A stretch of 64,000 nt of DNA from Shinella zoogloeoides (lineage in GTDB: Bacteria; Pseudomonadota; Alphaproteobacteria; Rhizobiales; Rhizobiaceae): positions 3,228,501 to 3,292,500 of the forward strand of contig NZ_CP131130.1 in NCBI RefSeq assembly GCF_033705735.1, given 5' to 3'. This document shows, piece after piece, positions 19,126 through 30,600 of the stretch. Numbering within the stretch: the first letter of the stretch is position 1; the number at the start of each line of letters is the position of its first letter. The translations under genes were made by a program, and so were the position numbers. The notes beneath the pieces are model-generated. The model was not told the origin of the DNA and searched no databases. It was given only the letters and a program-made list of their open reading frames with translations.

Positions 19126-20342
19126 ACCAGTCACCCAACCTGAATTCCTACCGCGAGGGTCCGGACGAGGACGGCCGTTTCGGCATCTTTGGCGGGCGCT
19201 TCGTCGCCGAGACCCTGATGCCGCTGATCCTCGACCTTCAGGAAGAGTGGAACAAGGCCAAGACTGACCCGGCCTTCCAGGCGGAGCTGAAGGACCTCGG
19301 CGCCCACTATATCGGCCGCCCGAGCCCTCTCTATTATGCCGAGCGCCTGACGCAGCATCTCGGCGGCGCGAAGATCTACTTCAAGCGCGAGGAGCTGAAC
19401 CACACCGGCTCGCACAAGATCAACAATTGCATTGGCCAGATCCTGCTCGCCAAGCGCATGGGCAAGACGCGCATCATCGCGGAGACCGGCGCCGGCCAGC
19501 ATGGCGTCGCCTCGGCCACCGTCGCCGCGCGCTTCGGCTTCCCCTGCGTCGTCTATATGGGCGCGACGGATGTCGAGCGTCAGGCGCCGAACGTCTTCCG
19601 CATGAAGCTGCTTGGCGCGGAAGTGCGTCCCGTCACGGCCGGCCATGGCACGCTGAAGGATGCCATGAACGAGGCGCTGCGTGACTGGGTCACCAATGTC
19701 GATGATACCTATTACCTGATCGGCACCGCCGCCGGCCCGCATCCCTATCCGGAACTGGTGCGCGATTTCCAGGCCGTCATCGGGGTGGAAGCGCGCGAGC
19801 AGATGCTCGCCGCCGAAGGCCGCCTGCCGGACATGGTCGTCGCCGCCGTCGGCGGCGGCTCCAATGCCATCGGCCTCTTCCATCCCTTCCTCGACGACAA
19901 GAACGTCCAGATCGTCGGCGTCGAAGCCGGTGGCAAGGGTCTCGACGGCGAGGAGCACTGCGCCTCGCTGACGGCCGGTTCCCCGGGTGTCCTGCATGGC
20001 AACCGCACCTATCTGCTGCAGGATGCCGACGGCCAGATCAAGGAAGGCCATTCCATCTCCGCTGGCCTCGACTATCCCGGCATCGGCCCGGAGCATGCCT
20101 GGTTGCACGAGATCGGCCGCGCCGAATACGTTCCGATCATGGACGACGAGGCGCTGGAAGCCTTCCAGCTTCTGACGAAGCTCGAAGGCATCATCCCGGC
20201 GCTGGAGCCGAGCCACGCCGTCGCCGAGGTGATCAAGCGCGCGCCGAAGATGGGCAAGGACCAGATCATCCTGATGAACCTCTCCGGCCGCGGCGACAAG
20301 GACATCTTCACCGTCGGCAAGATCCTCGGCATGGAGCTCTAA
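19122..20342 (+). CDS. trpB: Tryptophan synthase beta subunit
   Basis: PLP enzyme that condenses indole and serine to tryptophan. The 406-residue protein contains HTGSHKINN with the PLP lysine, [10 protein letters not shown], the phosphate-binding VGGGSNAIG, and the C-terminal SGRGDKD. Start is a GTG at 19122 with GGGAGAGG upstream, overlapping the trpF stop. trpA follows one base after the stop, so the two subunits are translated together. Confidence 0.97.
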   Translation: MNQSPNLNSYREGPDEDGRFGIFGGRFVAETLMPLILDLQEEWNKAKTDPAFQAELKDLGAHYIGRPSPLYYAERLTQHLGGAKIYFKREELNHTGSHKINNCIGQILLAKRMGKTRIIAETGAGQHGVASATVAARFGFPCVVYMGATDVERQAPNVFRMKLLGAEVRPVTAGHGTLKDAMNEALRDWVTNVDDTYYLIGTAAGPHPYPELVRDFQAVIGVEAREQMLAAEGRLPDMVVAAVGGGSNAIGLFHPFLDDKNVQIVGVEAGGKGLDGEEHCASLTAGSPGVLHGNRTYLLQDADGQIKEGHSISAGLDYPGIGPEHAWLHEIGRAEYVPIMDDEALEAFQLLTKLEGIIPALEPSHAVAEVIKRAPKMGKDQIILMNLSGRGDKDIFTVGKILGMEL

Positions 20343-20343
20343 G

Positions 20344-21183
20344 ATGACCGCACGCATGGACAAACGCTTCGCGGATCTCGCGGCCGAAGGTCGCCCGGCC
20401 CTCGTCACCTATTTCATGGGCGGCGATCCGGATTATGCGAGCTCGCTGGAGATCATGAAGGCGCTGCCGAAGGCCGGCTCCGACGTCATCGAACTCGGCA
20501 TGCCCTTCTCCGACCCGATGGCCGACGGCCCGGCGATCCAGCTCGCCGGCCAGCGCGCGCTGAAGGGCGGTCAGACGCTCGCCAAGACGCTGCAGATGGC
20601 CCGCGACTTCCGCAAGGAGGACGACGCGACGCCGATCGTGCTGATGGGCTACTACAACCCGATCTATATCTACGGTGTCGAGCGTTTCCTGAACGACGCG
20701 CTGGAAGCCGGCATCGACGGCCTCATCGTCGTCGACCTGCCGCCGGAAATGGATGACGAGCTCTGCATCCCGGCGCTCGCCAGGGGCATCAACTTCATCC
20801 GCCTCGCGACCCCGACCACGGACGAGAAGCGCCTGCCGGCCGTCCTGAAGAACACGTCGGGCTTCGTCTACTATGTGTCGATGAACGGCATCACCGGCTC
20901 GGCCCTGCCCGACCCCTCTCTCATCGGCGGCGCGGTCGGCCGCATCAAGGCGCATACGAAGCTGCCGGTCTGCGTCGGCTTCGGCGTCAAGACGGCCGAG
21001 CACGCCCGCGCCATCGGTGCGTCGGCGGATGGCGTCGTCGTCGGTACCGCCATCGTCAACCAGATCGCCTCCAGCCTCACGGCGGAAGGCACGGCAAGCG
21101 CCGCCACCGTCGCCGGTGTCGAGACGCTGGTCATGAGCCTCGCGTCGGGCGTGCGTGCATCGCGCCTTGCGGCGGCGGAGTAA
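20344..21183 (+). CDS. trpA: Tryptophan synthase alpha subunit
   Basis: Splits indole-3-glycerol phosphate into indole and glyceraldehyde-3-phosphate and channels indole to TrpB. The 279-residue barrel has the catalytic Glu in [10 protein letters not shown] and the Asp in MADGP, loop 6 in [10 protein letters not shown], and the phosphate site [10 protein letters not shown]. Length is normal. It is one base after trpB. Confidence 0.97.
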   Translation: MTARMDKRFADLAAEGRPALVTYFMGGDPDYASSLEIMKALPKAGSDVIELGMPFSDPMADGPAIQLAGQRALKGGQTLAKTLQMARDFRKEDDATPIVLMGYYNPIYIYGVERFLNDALEAGIDGLIVVDLPPEMDDELCIPALARGINFIRLATPTTDEKRLPAVLKNTSGFVYYVSMNGITGSALPDPSLIGGAVGRIKAHTKLPVCVGFGVKTAEHARAIGASADGVVVGTAIVNQIASSLTAEGTASAATVAGVETLVMSLASGVRASRLAAAE

Positions 21184-21184
21184 A

Positions 21185-21200
21185 GTTCCCACATGGGAAC
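21185..21200. promoter_or_regulatory. Inverted repeat between trpA and accD
   Basis: GTTCCCA and TGGGAAC flank 2 bases, directly after the trpA stop and 21 bases before the accD start. It has no T tract, so it is more likely an operator or an RNA processing hairpin than a terminator. Confidence 0.3.
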
Positions 21201-21221
21201 CATTGTAACGGGAGCTAGACC

Positions 21222-22124
21222 GTGAACTGGATCACGAATTACGTTCGGCCGAAGATCAACTCGATGCTTGGCCGCCCTGACCGGGATGTACCGGAAAATC
21301 TCTGGATCAAGTGCCCGGAAACCGGCGAGATGGTGTTCCACCGCGATCTCGAGGAGAACAAGTGGGTCATCCCGGCATCGGGCTACCACATGAAGATGCC
21401 GGCCAAGGCTCGCCTGAAGGACCTCTTCGACGAGGGCGTCTACGAGTCCCTGCAGCAGCCGAAGGTCGCGCAGGACCCGCTGAAGTTCCGCGATTCGAAG
21501 AAATACACCGACCGCCTGAAGGACAGCCGCGCCAAGACCGAGCTGGAAGACACGATCCTTGCCGGCGTCGGCAAGGTGCGCGGCGTCAAGCTCGTCGCCG
21601 TCGTGCACGAATTCGCCTTCATGGGCGGCTCGCTCGGCATTGCCGCCGGCGAGGCGATCATCAAGGCCTTCGAACGCGCCATCGCGGAAAAGTGCCCGCT
21701 CGTCATGTTTCCTGCCTCCGGCGGCGCGCGCATGCAGGAAGGCATCCTCTCGCTGATGCAGCTTCCGCGCACCACGGTCGCCGTGGAGATGCTGAAGGAA
21801 GCGGGCCTGCCCTATATCGTCGTGCTCACCAACCCGACGACGGGCGGCGTGACGGCTTCCTACGCCATGCTGGGCGATATCCATCTCGCCGAGCCGGGCG
21901 CGGAAATCTGCTTCGCCGGCAAGCGCGTCATCGAGCAGACCATCCGCGAGAAGCTGCCGGAAGGCTTCCAGACCTCGGAATACCTGCTCGACCACGGCAT
22001 GGTCGACATGGTCGTCAAGCGCCATGACATTCCCGATACGCTCGCCCGCCTTCTGAAAATCCTGATGAAGAAGCCGGCCGCATCCTCGGCCGCGAACGGC
22101 GCCCTCGCCATCGCGGCCCAGTGA
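21222..22124 (+). CDS. accD: Acetyl-CoA carboxylase carboxyltransferase beta subunit
   Basis: Forms with AccA the carboxyltransferase that makes malonyl-CoA. The 300-residue protein has the crotonase-like core [31 protein letters not shown] and [12 protein letters not shown]. The N-terminal four-cysteine zinc ribbon of E. coli AccD is degenerate here: only Cys31 remains, and the other three positions are Thr34, Ile50 and Ser53. Start is a GTG at 21222. It is 1 base from folC and follows trpA, the common rhizobial order. Confidence 0.95.
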   Translation: MNWITNYVRPKINSMLGRPDRDVPENLWIKCPETGEMVFHRDLEENKWVIPASGYHMKMPAKARLKDLFDEGVYESLQQPKVAQDPLKFRDSKKYTDRLKDSRAKTELEDTILAGVGKVRGVKLVAVVHEFAFMGGSLGIAAGEAIIKAFERAIAEKCPLVMFPASGGARMQEGILSLMQLPRTTVAVEMLKEAGLPYIVVLTNPTTGGVTASYAMLGDIHLAEPGAEICFAGKRVIEQTIREKLPEGFQTSEYLLDHGMVDMVVKRHDIPDTLARLLKILMKKPAASSAANGALAIAAQ

Positions 22125-22125
22125 C

Positions 22126-23469
22126 ATGACCGGCGTGGTGGCCAGCGAGGCGGCAGCGGAGATCGAGAAGCTTCTCGGTCTCCATCCCAAGGGGTTCGAT
22201 CTTTCGCTGGACCGTGTCACGCGGCTTCTCACCGCGCTTGGCAATCCGCACCTGAAGCTGCCGCGGGTCGTCCATGTGGCCGGCACCAACGGCAAGGGCT
22301 CGGTCACGGCCTTCTGCCGTTCGATTCTCGAGGCCGAGGGCCTTTCCGTCCACGTCCACACCTCGCCCCATCTCGTCAACTGGCACGAGCGCTATCGCCT
22401 TGGCGTCAAGGGCGGGCGTGGCCGCTTCGTCGAAGACGCCGTCCTTGCCGATGCGGTGCGCCGCGTCGCCGAGGCCAATGGCGGCGAGAAGATCACCGTC
22501 TTCGAAATCCTGACGGCCGTCACCTTCCTGCTGTTTTCCGAGCACCCAGCGGACGTCGCGATCATCGAGGTCGGCCTCGGCGGCCGCTTCGACGCGACGA
22601 ACGTCATTCAGCATCCCGCCGTCTCGGTCATCATGCCGATCTCGCTCGACCATCAAGCCTATCTCGGCGACCGCGTCGAGCTGATCGCCGCCGAGAAGGC
22701 CGGCATCATGAAGCGCGGCGCGCCCGTCGTCATCGGCTTCCAGAGCGAAGAGGCGGCCCGCGACGTGCTGATCGAGACCGCCGAGCGCCTCGGCTGCCCC
22801 TATGCCGTCTACGGCCAGGATTTCATGGCGCATGAGGAATATGGCCGCCTCGTCTACCAGGATGAGTTCGGCCTCGCCGACCTGCCGCTGCCGCGCCTGC
22901 CGGGCCGCCACCAATATGCCAATGCCGCCGCCGCCATCCGCGTCGTCAAGGCGGCCGGCTTTGTTGTATCGGAGCATGCCATGGAAATCGGCCTTGCCCG
23001 CGTCGAATGGCCGGGCCGCCTCCAGCGGTTGCCGGATGGCGCGCTGCTTCGGCTCGCCCCGCGCGGCAGCGAGATCTGGGTCGACGGCGGCCACAATCCC
23101 GGCGCCGGCCAGGTGATTTCCGAGACCATGGCGAATTTCGAGGAGCGCGAGGCGCGCCCGCTCTTCCTCGTCACCGGCATGATCAACACCAAGGATCCGG
23201 TCGGTTATTTCGAACCCTTCGGCGGCCTTGCCGAGCGCGTCTTCACGGTGCCGATTCGCGGCTCCGATGCCGGTCTCGACCCGGTGTCGCTCGCCGATGA
23301 CGCCGCCCGCGCCGGCCTCGACGCCGCGCCGCTCTCGACGGTCGCAGAGGCGCTCGCCGAAATCGCCCGTATCACCGCGGAGGACTCCGTCCCCCCACGC
23401 ATCCTCATCGGCGGCTCGCTCTATCTCGTCGGCGATGTCCTCGCCGACAACGGCACGCCGCCGGCCTGA
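22126..23469 (+). CDS. folC: Bifunctional dihydrofolate/folylpolyglutamate synthase
   Basis: Adds L-glutamate to dihydropteroate and to folates. The 447-residue Mur-ligase-fold protein has the P-loop VAGTNGKGSVTAFCRSIL near residue 49, HVHTSPHLVNWHERY, EVGLGGRFDATNVI and SLDHQAYLGD with the second metal ligands. The C-terminal domain contains VDGGHNPGAGQ. It ends the trpFBA-accD-folC unit and is closed by a terminator shared with trxA. Confidence 0.95.
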   Translation: MTGVVASEAAAEIEKLLGLHPKGFDLSLDRVTRLLTALGNPHLKLPRVVHVAGTNGKGSVTAFCRSILEAEGLSVHVHTSPHLVNWHERYRLGVKGGRGRFVEDAVLADAVRRVAEANGGEKITVFEILTAVTFLLFSEHPADVAIIEVGLGGRFDATNVIQHPAVSVIMPISLDHQAYLGDRVELIAAEKAGIMKRGAPVVIGFQSEEAARDVLIETAERLGCPYAVYGQDFMAHEEYGRLVYQDEFGLADLPLPRLPGRHQYANAAAAIRVVKAAGFVVSEHAMEIGLARVEWPGRLQRLPDGALLRLAPRGSEIWVDGGHNPGAGQVISETMANFEEREARPLFLVTGMINTKDPVGYFEPFGGLAERVFTVPIRGSDAGLDPVSLADDAARAGLDAAPLSTVAEALAEIARITAEDSVPPRILIGGSLYLVGDVLADNGTPPA

Positions 23470-23560
23470 AGCAATCCTGCAGAAATGCGTGGCGCCAGGC
23501 GTCAGCCAGCGCGGAACGCTCGAAAGGGCCGATAAATGCGGTCCCTCTCCTGCCGCATGG

Positions 23561-23583
23561 ATCCTCGGGTCAAGGCCGAGGAT
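23561..23583. repeat. Palindromic intergenic repeat, second copy
   Basis: ATCCTCGGG ... CCGAGGAT with a 6-base loop, closely matching the copy at 9492-9513. It lies between folC and trxA, just before their shared terminator. Confidence 0.6.
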
Positions 23584-23600
23584 TACGCTCGCCAAAAAAT

Positions 23601-23624
23601 AAGCCCGGCACGAAGGCCGGGCTT
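23601..23624. terminator. Bidirectional terminator between folC and trxA
   Basis: AAGCCCGGC (23601-23609) pairs with GCCGGGCTT (23616-23624). An A-rich run on the left gives a T tract on the minus strand, so it serves trxA best. Confidence 0.8.
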
Positions 23625-23647
23625 GATCTTGTCCAATCGCGGTCCGT

Positions 23648-23968
23648 TCAGGCGGCGCTGGAAATCCATGAGGAGAGGGCCGTCTTCGGCGCGGCGCCGA
23701 CCTTGATGTCGGCGACTTCACCGCCCTTGAACAGGGCGAGCGTCGGAATGGAGCGTACGCCGTACTGGGCGGCGAGTTCCGGGTTCTCGTCGATGTTCAG
23801 CTTGGCGACCTTCACCTTGCCGGCGAGCTCAGAGGAAATCTCCTCGAGCGCGGGCGCGATCATCTTGCAGGGGCCGCACCATTCGGCCCAGAAATCGACG
23901 ACGACCGGCTCTGCGGAATTGAGGACTTCGGCCTGGAAATTGGACTGGTCGACTTTGACGGTAGCCAT
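23648..23968 (-). CDS. trxA: Thioredoxin 1
   Basis: The general disulfide reductase of the cytoplasm. The 106-residue protein has the active site [16 protein letters not shown] (Cys at about 32 and 35), and the cis-proline motif [12 protein letters not shown]. The ATG at 23968 with GGAGAG upstream gives [11 protein letters not shown]. The longer form from 23998 is not needed. It lies 96 bases after addA on the same strand, the usual rhizobial neighbour. Confidence 0.97.
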   Translation of the reverse strand: MATVKVDQSNFQAEVLNSAEPVVVDFWAEWCGPCKMIAPALEEISSELAGKVKVAKLNIDENPELAAQYGVRSIPTLALFKGGEVADIKVGAAPKTALSSWISSAA

Positions 23969-24064
23969 GAGGCTCTCCTTGAATGGTGATCGTTGCATAA
24001 GATGTGATGCTGCCTGCCGCCGGTTTCAAGGCCGGCCGGGCGGCGGATCGTCCTTTCCGGTATC

Positions 24065-27000
24065 TCACTTCGAGGCAAGTTCGGCAAGGCTCGCCTCCAT
24101 GCGGGCGGCATCCAGCCAATAGGTTTTTGCCGCTTCCGTATAGATCAGCCCGCAGCGGATTTCCCGTCCGGGATAGAGCGGGGCAAGGATCGCGCGGTAG
24201 ATCGCAAGCTGCGCCCGGTGCTCGAATGGAACCTCGTCCACCGAGCCCGGCGGCACGCGGTTCGTCTTGAAATCGACGATCTCGACCGCGCCGTCCGTCA
24301 CCGCCATGCGGTCGATGCGCCCCGAAACGGCATAGTCCCGGCTGCCGAGCGCCAGCGCACCCATGATCGAGACTTCCGCCCGCGCCGCGGGCGAAAAGAT
24401 CGCGGCAAGGCTTTCGTCATCGATGACGGCCAGCGCCGCCGCGATGAGCGAGGCCCGCGCGCTTTCCGGCCAGTTCGCCGCCGCCCGTTCCAGGTAACGC
24501 CGCGCCGCCGCCGCGCGCTCCATAGGTTCGAAGGCGGGCAGGACTTGCAGGAAGCGGTGCAGGATGCGCCCGCGCTCCAGTGCGAGTCCGGCCCCGGCCG
24601 TGCCGCCCTTCCGGCCGAACAGCGCCGAGGGCACCAGAAGGTCCGCCTTGTCCGTCTCGATCACCGCTGCCGCGCCGGAAGGGCTGAGCGGTCGCGGCAA
24701 GGATTTCTGCGGCGGCAGGGGGCGTCCCAGCGCCTCCGGCAACGCCGCCTGCGGCTTCTGCTCGGCTGCCGCCGCGATGACCTCGCCGACCGCCGCCGCC
24801 CCGGCTTCTCGCCAGGCGAGGCCCTGCCAGCTTTCGCTCGCGGTCGCGAAAGTGGCCTCCACGCAGCGCGGGTCATCGGCGGAGAGCGCAGCCGCGATCA
24901 TCGGGTGCCAGGTATCCTTGTTCTCCTGCCGGCCGCGATAGCCGCAGACGACGAGCCGGTCGGCCGCGCGCGTCATCGCGACGTAGAGAAGCCGGCGATA
25001 TTCCTCCTCCGCCCCCGCCTTGATCCGCTCGGCATCCGCCTCCGTCATGGCGTTGCGGAGGTCCTTCAGCGGCAGCCAGGCCGGCAGGCCGCCGGCAAGG
25101 CTCGGTGCCGCAAGGAAGCGAAGCTGCGGCATGTGGCTGTGGCTGAAGGCCTTCGCCCCGCCATCGACGAGGAAGACGACCGGCGCCTCCAGCCCCTTGG
25201 CCGCATGCACGGTCATGATACGGATCTCGCCGCGCGCCTTATCCTGCTCGCGCTTGACGGTCGGCGCCTCCAGTTCCAGCGTCGAGACGAAGGCTTGCAG
25301 GCCCGGCAGGCCGTTATCCTCCTGCTCCAGCGCGAAGGTCAGGAATTCGTCGATGATCTCGCCCGCCTCCGCCCCGAGTCGGGCGAGGAAGGCCCGCCGC
25401 CCGCCGCCTGCACCGAGAATGCGCGCATAGAAATCATGCACGGACTGGCCGCGCGCATCGCGGATGGTGCCCTCAAGTCGGCGAACGACCGCCGCCAGCC
25501 TCTCATCCGTCTCCGCCGTGTCGCGAAGCCGCGCCCAGAGCGTCTGCTTTGCGCCGCGCCGGGCGGCAAGCTCGAACAGAGTCTCCTCGTCGAGCCCGAA
25601 CAGCGGGCTCTTCAAGAGCGCCGCCAGCGAAAGATCGTCCTCCGGCAGCACCGCGAAACGGCCGAGCGCCATCAAGTCCTGCACGGCGATATGCTTCGTC
25701 AGCACCAGCCGGTCCGCGCCGGCGACAGGCAGGTTGTGCCGCTGCTTGAGCGTGCGCGTCAGCGCGTTGACGAAGGCGTCGCGCTTGCGCACCAGCACGA
25801 TCACGTCGCCGGCCTCCATCGGCCGCGCCTTGCCCTTTTCCGTCACGGTCTCGCGGCCGATCCAGCCGGCGAGCGTATCGGCGATGCGCCGGGCGAGCAC
25901 ATTGATCGGCGCTTCCTCGGCGACGGCGTCGAAGGGCGCCGTCCAGTCCTCCTCGTCGAGACCCGGCGGCGCGGCGATCACCTCCCAGATATCGACCGCC
26001 CCCGGCTCGCGCCCGCGATTGGAGGCATGCACGATCTCGCCGTCGTCCGGCGTCAGCCCGCGCGCATTGGCGGGGTCGAGAAACACCCGGTCGACGGCCG
26101 AAAGCACGTCCCGCGTCGAGCGGAAGGAAAGCAGCAGCCGGATCGGGCTGAACGCCGCCTCCGCAACCTGCGTGCGGCGGGAGACCTCGCGTCCCTCCTC
26201 GGCGAACCGTTCCGGTCGCGCCCCCTGGAAGGAATAGATCGACTGCTTCTCGTCCCCCACGGCGAAGATCGTGCGCCCGGCGATCCGCGCCGTTTCGCCG
26301 GCGAAGAAATCGTCCGTCAGCGCTTTCACGATCTGCCATTGCCGCGGGCTGGTATCCTGCGCCTCGTCGACGAGGATATGGTCGATGCCCTGGTCGAGCT
26401 TGTAATGCACCCAGGCGCTCACCCGCTCACGCGTCAGAAGCGACGCGGTGCGGTCGATCAGGTCGTCGAAATCGAGCAGGCTGCGCGCGCGCTTCAGGTC
26501 CTCGTAGTCGCCGATCAGCCGCTCGGCGATGACGAGCGCGGCAAGCGTCGCCTCGTACATGCGTAGCCGTCGCAGCCGGTCGTCGCAGGCGATCACATGG
26601 GCCTGCGCGGCCTGCAGCGCCGCTTCGAGATGCGGCACGCTGTCCTTTACCTTCTTGGAGAAGAACGAGCGCTCCAGGCTGCGCGGCGTGCCGGTGCCGG
26701 TGAAGAAGAGATCGTGCAGCGCTGAGCGCCGCGCCTCGGCATCCGTCAGCCGCGCGATCCCGCGCAGCCCGGCGGCGGAAGCCTTCACCGTCTCGCTGCC
26801 GAGCGCTTCGGCGGCGGCGAGGTAGCTTTCCAGCATCGCGCCCTGCAAGCCGTCGAGCGGCCAGAAGGCGGCGAGGATGTCTTCCGGCGTTTCATCCGGC
26901 GTCAGCCCGATTTCCCGGCGAAGCACCGCCTCGACACCGCCGGCCTTCTCGGCGGCTTCGAGGAATTCGCGGATCGGCCCGCGGCTGGCGACGATGTCGG

Positions 27001-27622
27001 AGATCAGCTTTTCCAGCCCGGTATCGTCGGCGATGTCGAGCACGGTGGCGAAGGCGGCAGCGAGCGCCCGGTCGTCCTCGCTCGCCGTCGCGGTCAGCAG
27101 CGTGCGCCGGGCATCCGCCAGGAGCACGGCCGCCGCCCGGTCGTCGAGCACGGAAAAATGTCCGGCGACATTGGCTTCCAGCGGGAACTGGTGCAGCAGC
27201 GCCTCGCAGAAGGCATGGATGGTCTGGATCTTCAAGCCGCCCGGCGTTTCGAGCGCGCGGGCGAAGAGCCGCCGCGCCTCGGCGAGCTTGAAGAGGTCCG
27301 GCCGCTCGCCCTCGATAGCCGCCACCCGGTCTGAGAGCGCCTCGTCGGAGAGCGTCGCCCATTCCGCCAGTCGCTCGAAGACGCGGTTCGACATTTCCGA
27401 GGCCGCAGCCTTTGTATAGGTGAGGCAGAGGATCGCCGATGGCCGGCAGCCGGCGAGCAGCAGGCGGATGACGCGCTGCGTCAGCACATGCGTCTTGCCC
27501 GAGCCGGCATTGGCCGAGACCCAGGCCGAGCGGCGCGGATCGGAGGCTATCGCCTGTTTCCGCGTCGTCCAGTCCAGCCAGGCGGCGGGCTCGGTGGAGA
27601 CGGGCCGGTCTTCCTCAAGCAT
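24065..27622 (-). CDS. addA: AddA double-strand-break repair helicase-nuclease
   Basis: The helicase-nuclease subunit of AddAB, which resects broken DNA ends for RecA. The 1185-residue protein opens with the UvrD-type Walker A VSANAGSGKTHVLTQRVIRL near residue 35, has HILVDEAQDTSPRQWQIV (Walker B), VGDEKQSIYSFQGARPE, and VHAAKGLEAPVVFLVD further on. The C-terminal nuclease has GRIDRMAVTDGAVEIVDFKTN, with the Asp-Lys catalytic pair, and QLAIYR. The start is the ATG at 27622, which overlaps the end of addB by 8 bases. Confidence 0.95.
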   Translation of the reverse strand: MLEEDRPVSTEPAAWLDWTTRKQAIASDPRRSAWVSANAGSGKTHVLTQRVIRLLLAGCRPSAILCLTYTKAAASEMSNRVFERLAEWATLSDEALSDRVAAIEGERPDLFKLAEARRLFARALETPGGLKIQTIHAFCEALLHQFPLEANVAGHFSVLDDRAAAVLLADARRTLLTATASEDDRALAAAFATVLDIADDTGLEKLISDIVASRGPIREFLEAAEKAGGVEAVLRREIGLTPDETPEDILAAFWPLDGLQGAMLESYLAAAEALGSETVKASAAGLRGIARLTDAEARRSALHDLFFTGTGTPRSLERSFFSKKVKDSVPHLEAALQAAQAHVIACDDRLRRLRMYEATLAALVIAERLIGDYEDLKRARSLLDFDDLIDRTASLLTRERVSAWVHYKLDQGIDHILVDEAQDTSPRQWQIVKALTDDFFAGETARIAGRTIFAVGDEKQSIYSFQGARPERFAEEGREVSRRTQVAEAAFSPIRLLLSFRSTRDVLSAVDRVFLDPANARGLTPDDGEIVHASNRGREPGAVDIWEVIAAPPGLDEEDWTAPFDAVAEEAPINVLARRIADTLAGWIGRETVTEKGKARPMEAGDVIVLVRKRDAFVNALTRTLKQRHNLPVAGADRLVLTKHIAVQDLMALGRFAVLPEDDLSLAALLKSPLFGLDEETLFELAARRGAKQTLWARLRDTAETDERLAAVVRRLEGTIRDARGQSVHDFYARILGAGGGRRAFLARLGAEAGEIIDEFLTFALEQEDNGLPGLQAFVSTLELEAPTVKREQDKARGEIRIMTVHAAKGLEAPVVFLVDGGAKAFSHSHMPQLRFLAAPSLAGGLPAWLPLKDLRNAMTEADAERIKAGAEEEYRRLLYVAMTRAADRLVVCGYRGRQENKDTWHPMIAAALSADDPRCVEATFATASESWQGLAWREAGAAAVGEVIAAAAEQKPQAALPEALGRPLPPQKSLPRPLSPSGAAAVIETDKADLLVPSALFGRKGGTAGAGLALERGRILHRFLQVLPAFEPMERAAAARRYLERAAANWPESARASLIAAALAVIDDESLAAIFSPAARAEVSIMGALALGSRDYAVSGRIDRMAVTDGAVEIVDFKTNRVPPGSVDEVPFEHRAQLAIYRAILAPLYPGREIRCGLIYTEAAKTYWLDAARMEASLAELASK

Positions 27623-30600
27623 CCTCGCCCTCCCCGCTGTTTTCGGCGGACGACCATTCGGCGACGCGCGCCAGATGGTCGTATTCCCCGCCATAGTCCC
27701 GTTCCTGCTCGGGGATCAGCCGCGAGGCGAAGCCGTAGCGCCCCGCGATCAGCCCCGTCAGCAGCTTCTCCAGCTCCGTCAGCGCTTCCTCGGCAAGGTC
27801 GGTTGCCGATTTCGGCGTCGCATTGGCGGATTTCGCATGCTCGTTGTTGACCTGCTCTTCCTTGAACCGTTCGCCGGGTTTGAGGCGCACATAGAGAAGG
27901 TTCGCCGGCTCGCGGATACCGGGGCCACGAAACGCCCCGCGCTTGATCGCCGCCGCCTCCAGCGCAAGCTGTGGGTCGAGCAGCGCGCGCGCCACCTTCA
28001 GGGAAGGCGTGCTGCCGGTCTTGTAATCGAGAAGATCGGCGCTGCCGTCCGGCAGGATGTCGATGCGGTCGGCAATGCCGGTGAGCCGCACGCCGCTGAG
28101 CGCGAGGTCGAGCGAGGCGGGCACTTCCGTCAGGCTTTCCCGCACGCTGCCTGCCCGCTTCAAGTGCCAGTCCACGAAAGCGCGGGCGACGGCGGCAAAG
28201 CGCGGTCGCCAGACGGCGTCGATATGCGGCGGCAGGGCGACCGCGTCGAACTCCTCCTTGAGAATCCGGCTTATCAGTGAAAGCGACTCGCCCGTCGTCT
28301 CCTCCCGCACGAAGCGGTCGACGATGCGGTGATAGAGCGAGCCGCGCTCGGCCGGGCCGGGATCGAGATTGAACGGCGCGATGGGATCGAGCCGGAGGAT
28401 ATGCTGGGCATAGATCGCGTAGGGATCGCGCCGCAGCCGGCCGATCTGGCTGAAGGAATATTTCTTCGGCTGCAACTCTGCCGGCGGCCGAGGCGCCGGG
28501 CGCGGGGCATTCGGCACCGGCGCGCTCCTGTCCACCGCATTCGCCCAGTCGATGAAGCTTTTGCCGCGCGCGCGCAGGTCGCCGGCCAGGGCGGGGCCGC
28601 CGACGGCGAGCAGCCGTTGCAGCCAGCGCGAGGCGACGGTGGGGGCGGTGCCGTTGCGCAGCGCCCGCGTCAGGATGAGTTTTGGCGCGCCAGCGGCCAT
28701 TTGCAGGTCGTGGCCGAGCTGGCCAATGCGCCGCTCCGGTGGCTCCAGCCCGATCTCCACCTTCATGATGCGGGAGAGGAAGGCATCGTTCGCCGCCTGT
28801 CCTGGCCAGGTGCCCTCGTTGAGCCCGCCGATCACGACGGTATCGACGCTCTGCAGGCGCGATTCCAGTGCGCCGAAGATGAAGACGCGCGGATGGCGCA
28901 TGGAGCGCGGCTTGACGCTCTCGCTCGTCGCCAGCGCCTCGATGATATCACACCATTGCGGCCCGTCGGCCTCGATCTGCCCGTCCGTCTCGATGACGCT
29001 TTTCAGGAGGTTCGCAAGGCTGTCACCGGCCTCGCCCGACCAGAGCGCGGCAAGGTCGCCGCGCGCGTCCACCACCACCGCCTCCAGCGCCCGCCCGGTC
29101 CGCTCCGCCCAGTCGGAGAGCGGCAGCTTCGAGGAAAAGCGCCGCCCTGTCCGGCTTTGCTGTACGAGGAGGCCAGTCAGCGGCTCGACGGCTTCGGCGA
29201 TCCGGCGCGCAAGGTCACGAGCCAGCGGAAGGGCTTCCGCTGGCAGCGCCGTGCGCCAGAAAGGTGGGTGCCGATCCCCTGCCTGCTGCGCGATGGCGGC
29301 CTCCAGCAGCGGTTCCAGTGTGGAAATGTCGATCTCCGCCGTGCCGCCGCGCAGCGCCGTCAGCTCAAGCGCCGTCACGGCCGCGCGCATCTCGACTTCG
29401 GCGAGGCCGAAGCGGGCGAGGGGGTGTTTCAGGAGGGCGACCAGCGGCACCGGATCGCCGGGCCGTAGCGCCGCCTCCGTGAGGAGGCGCAGCAAGGTGC
29501 CCTGCGGCGTGGAGAGCAGCGGCGTGCCGGCCGAATCGTCCGCCTCGATGCCGAAGCGGGCGAGTTCCGCAGCGACGCGCCGGCCGAGCTTGCGGTCCGG
29601 CGTGATCAGCGCCGCCTGCGTCTCCTCGCTATCCTCCAGCGCGAGCCGCAGCGCGATGGCGATGGCCAGCGCTTCCTCGCGTTCGTTCGCGGCTTCCACG
29701 AGCGACACGTCGCGGAACGCTTCCGCCATCCGGCCGGCATCGAGCGTGCCGCGGACCTCGCCCCAGCCGGCCGTCGCCTGCGTCGGCAGGAAGGCGCTGG
29801 AGAGGATTTTCGTGCGGTATTCCAGCGTCTCGGCTGGCGTGCCCAGCGTTTCCACGTCGGCGCGCGTGCAGCCCATGCGGGTGAGCAGCCGGTGGAGGCC
29901 GTATTGCGGATGGCTGCGGGAGGCGGCATCCGGCTTCTGCGCACCGTCCTGCCGGCCGACCAGCATCCATTCCGTGTCCGACATGAAGCGGTCGAGCCCC
30001 GGCAGGATGACGACGCCGTTCGGTAGCTCTGCGACGGCGGCGATCAGCCCGGCCGTCGCCGGAATGGAGCCTGTCGAGCCGGCGATGATGACAGGGCCGC
30101 TGGGCGGCGAATGGCGATAGCGTTCCGTCTCGGCGTGAAGCGTCGCATTGCGCCGGAGCGATGGAGAGGAGCGGTTCAGCTCCGTCAGCCGCGCTGGCCA
30201 GAAGTCGCTGGCGATCTTCAGGAATTCGGCGGTGAGCTGCCACCAGAGCGCATGGTTGGAAGTGTCGAGATTCTCCAGCGCCGACCAGTCGAGCTCCTCC
30301 GTCTCCATCGCGTCGATGATCTCGGCGAGGTTACGGGCAAGCCACACGGCATCCGCCGGGCTGGCGGGGGCGACGAGCGGGCTGTCGGCATGGACGGACG
30401 TGACGGCGGCCGGCAGCCGGTTGCGCCAGGCGAGGACGAGGCGGGCGAGTTCGAGAAGCCGTGTCGGGCCGGAAAGCGGCTCTGCCATGTCGAGAAGGGC
30501 GGGGGCCACCTCGTCGAAGAAGCCGCTGTCGTCGTCCGTCTCGCCGAGCGCCCGGATGGTGGGCAGGATGGCCGAGCGCCCACCGAAGAGATCGACGAAT

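Noticed and set aside
24218..26566. 782-codon + strand open frame opposite addA
   Set aside because: The composition is Arg-rich with no domain; AddA on the minus strand has a full set of helicase and nuclease motifs.
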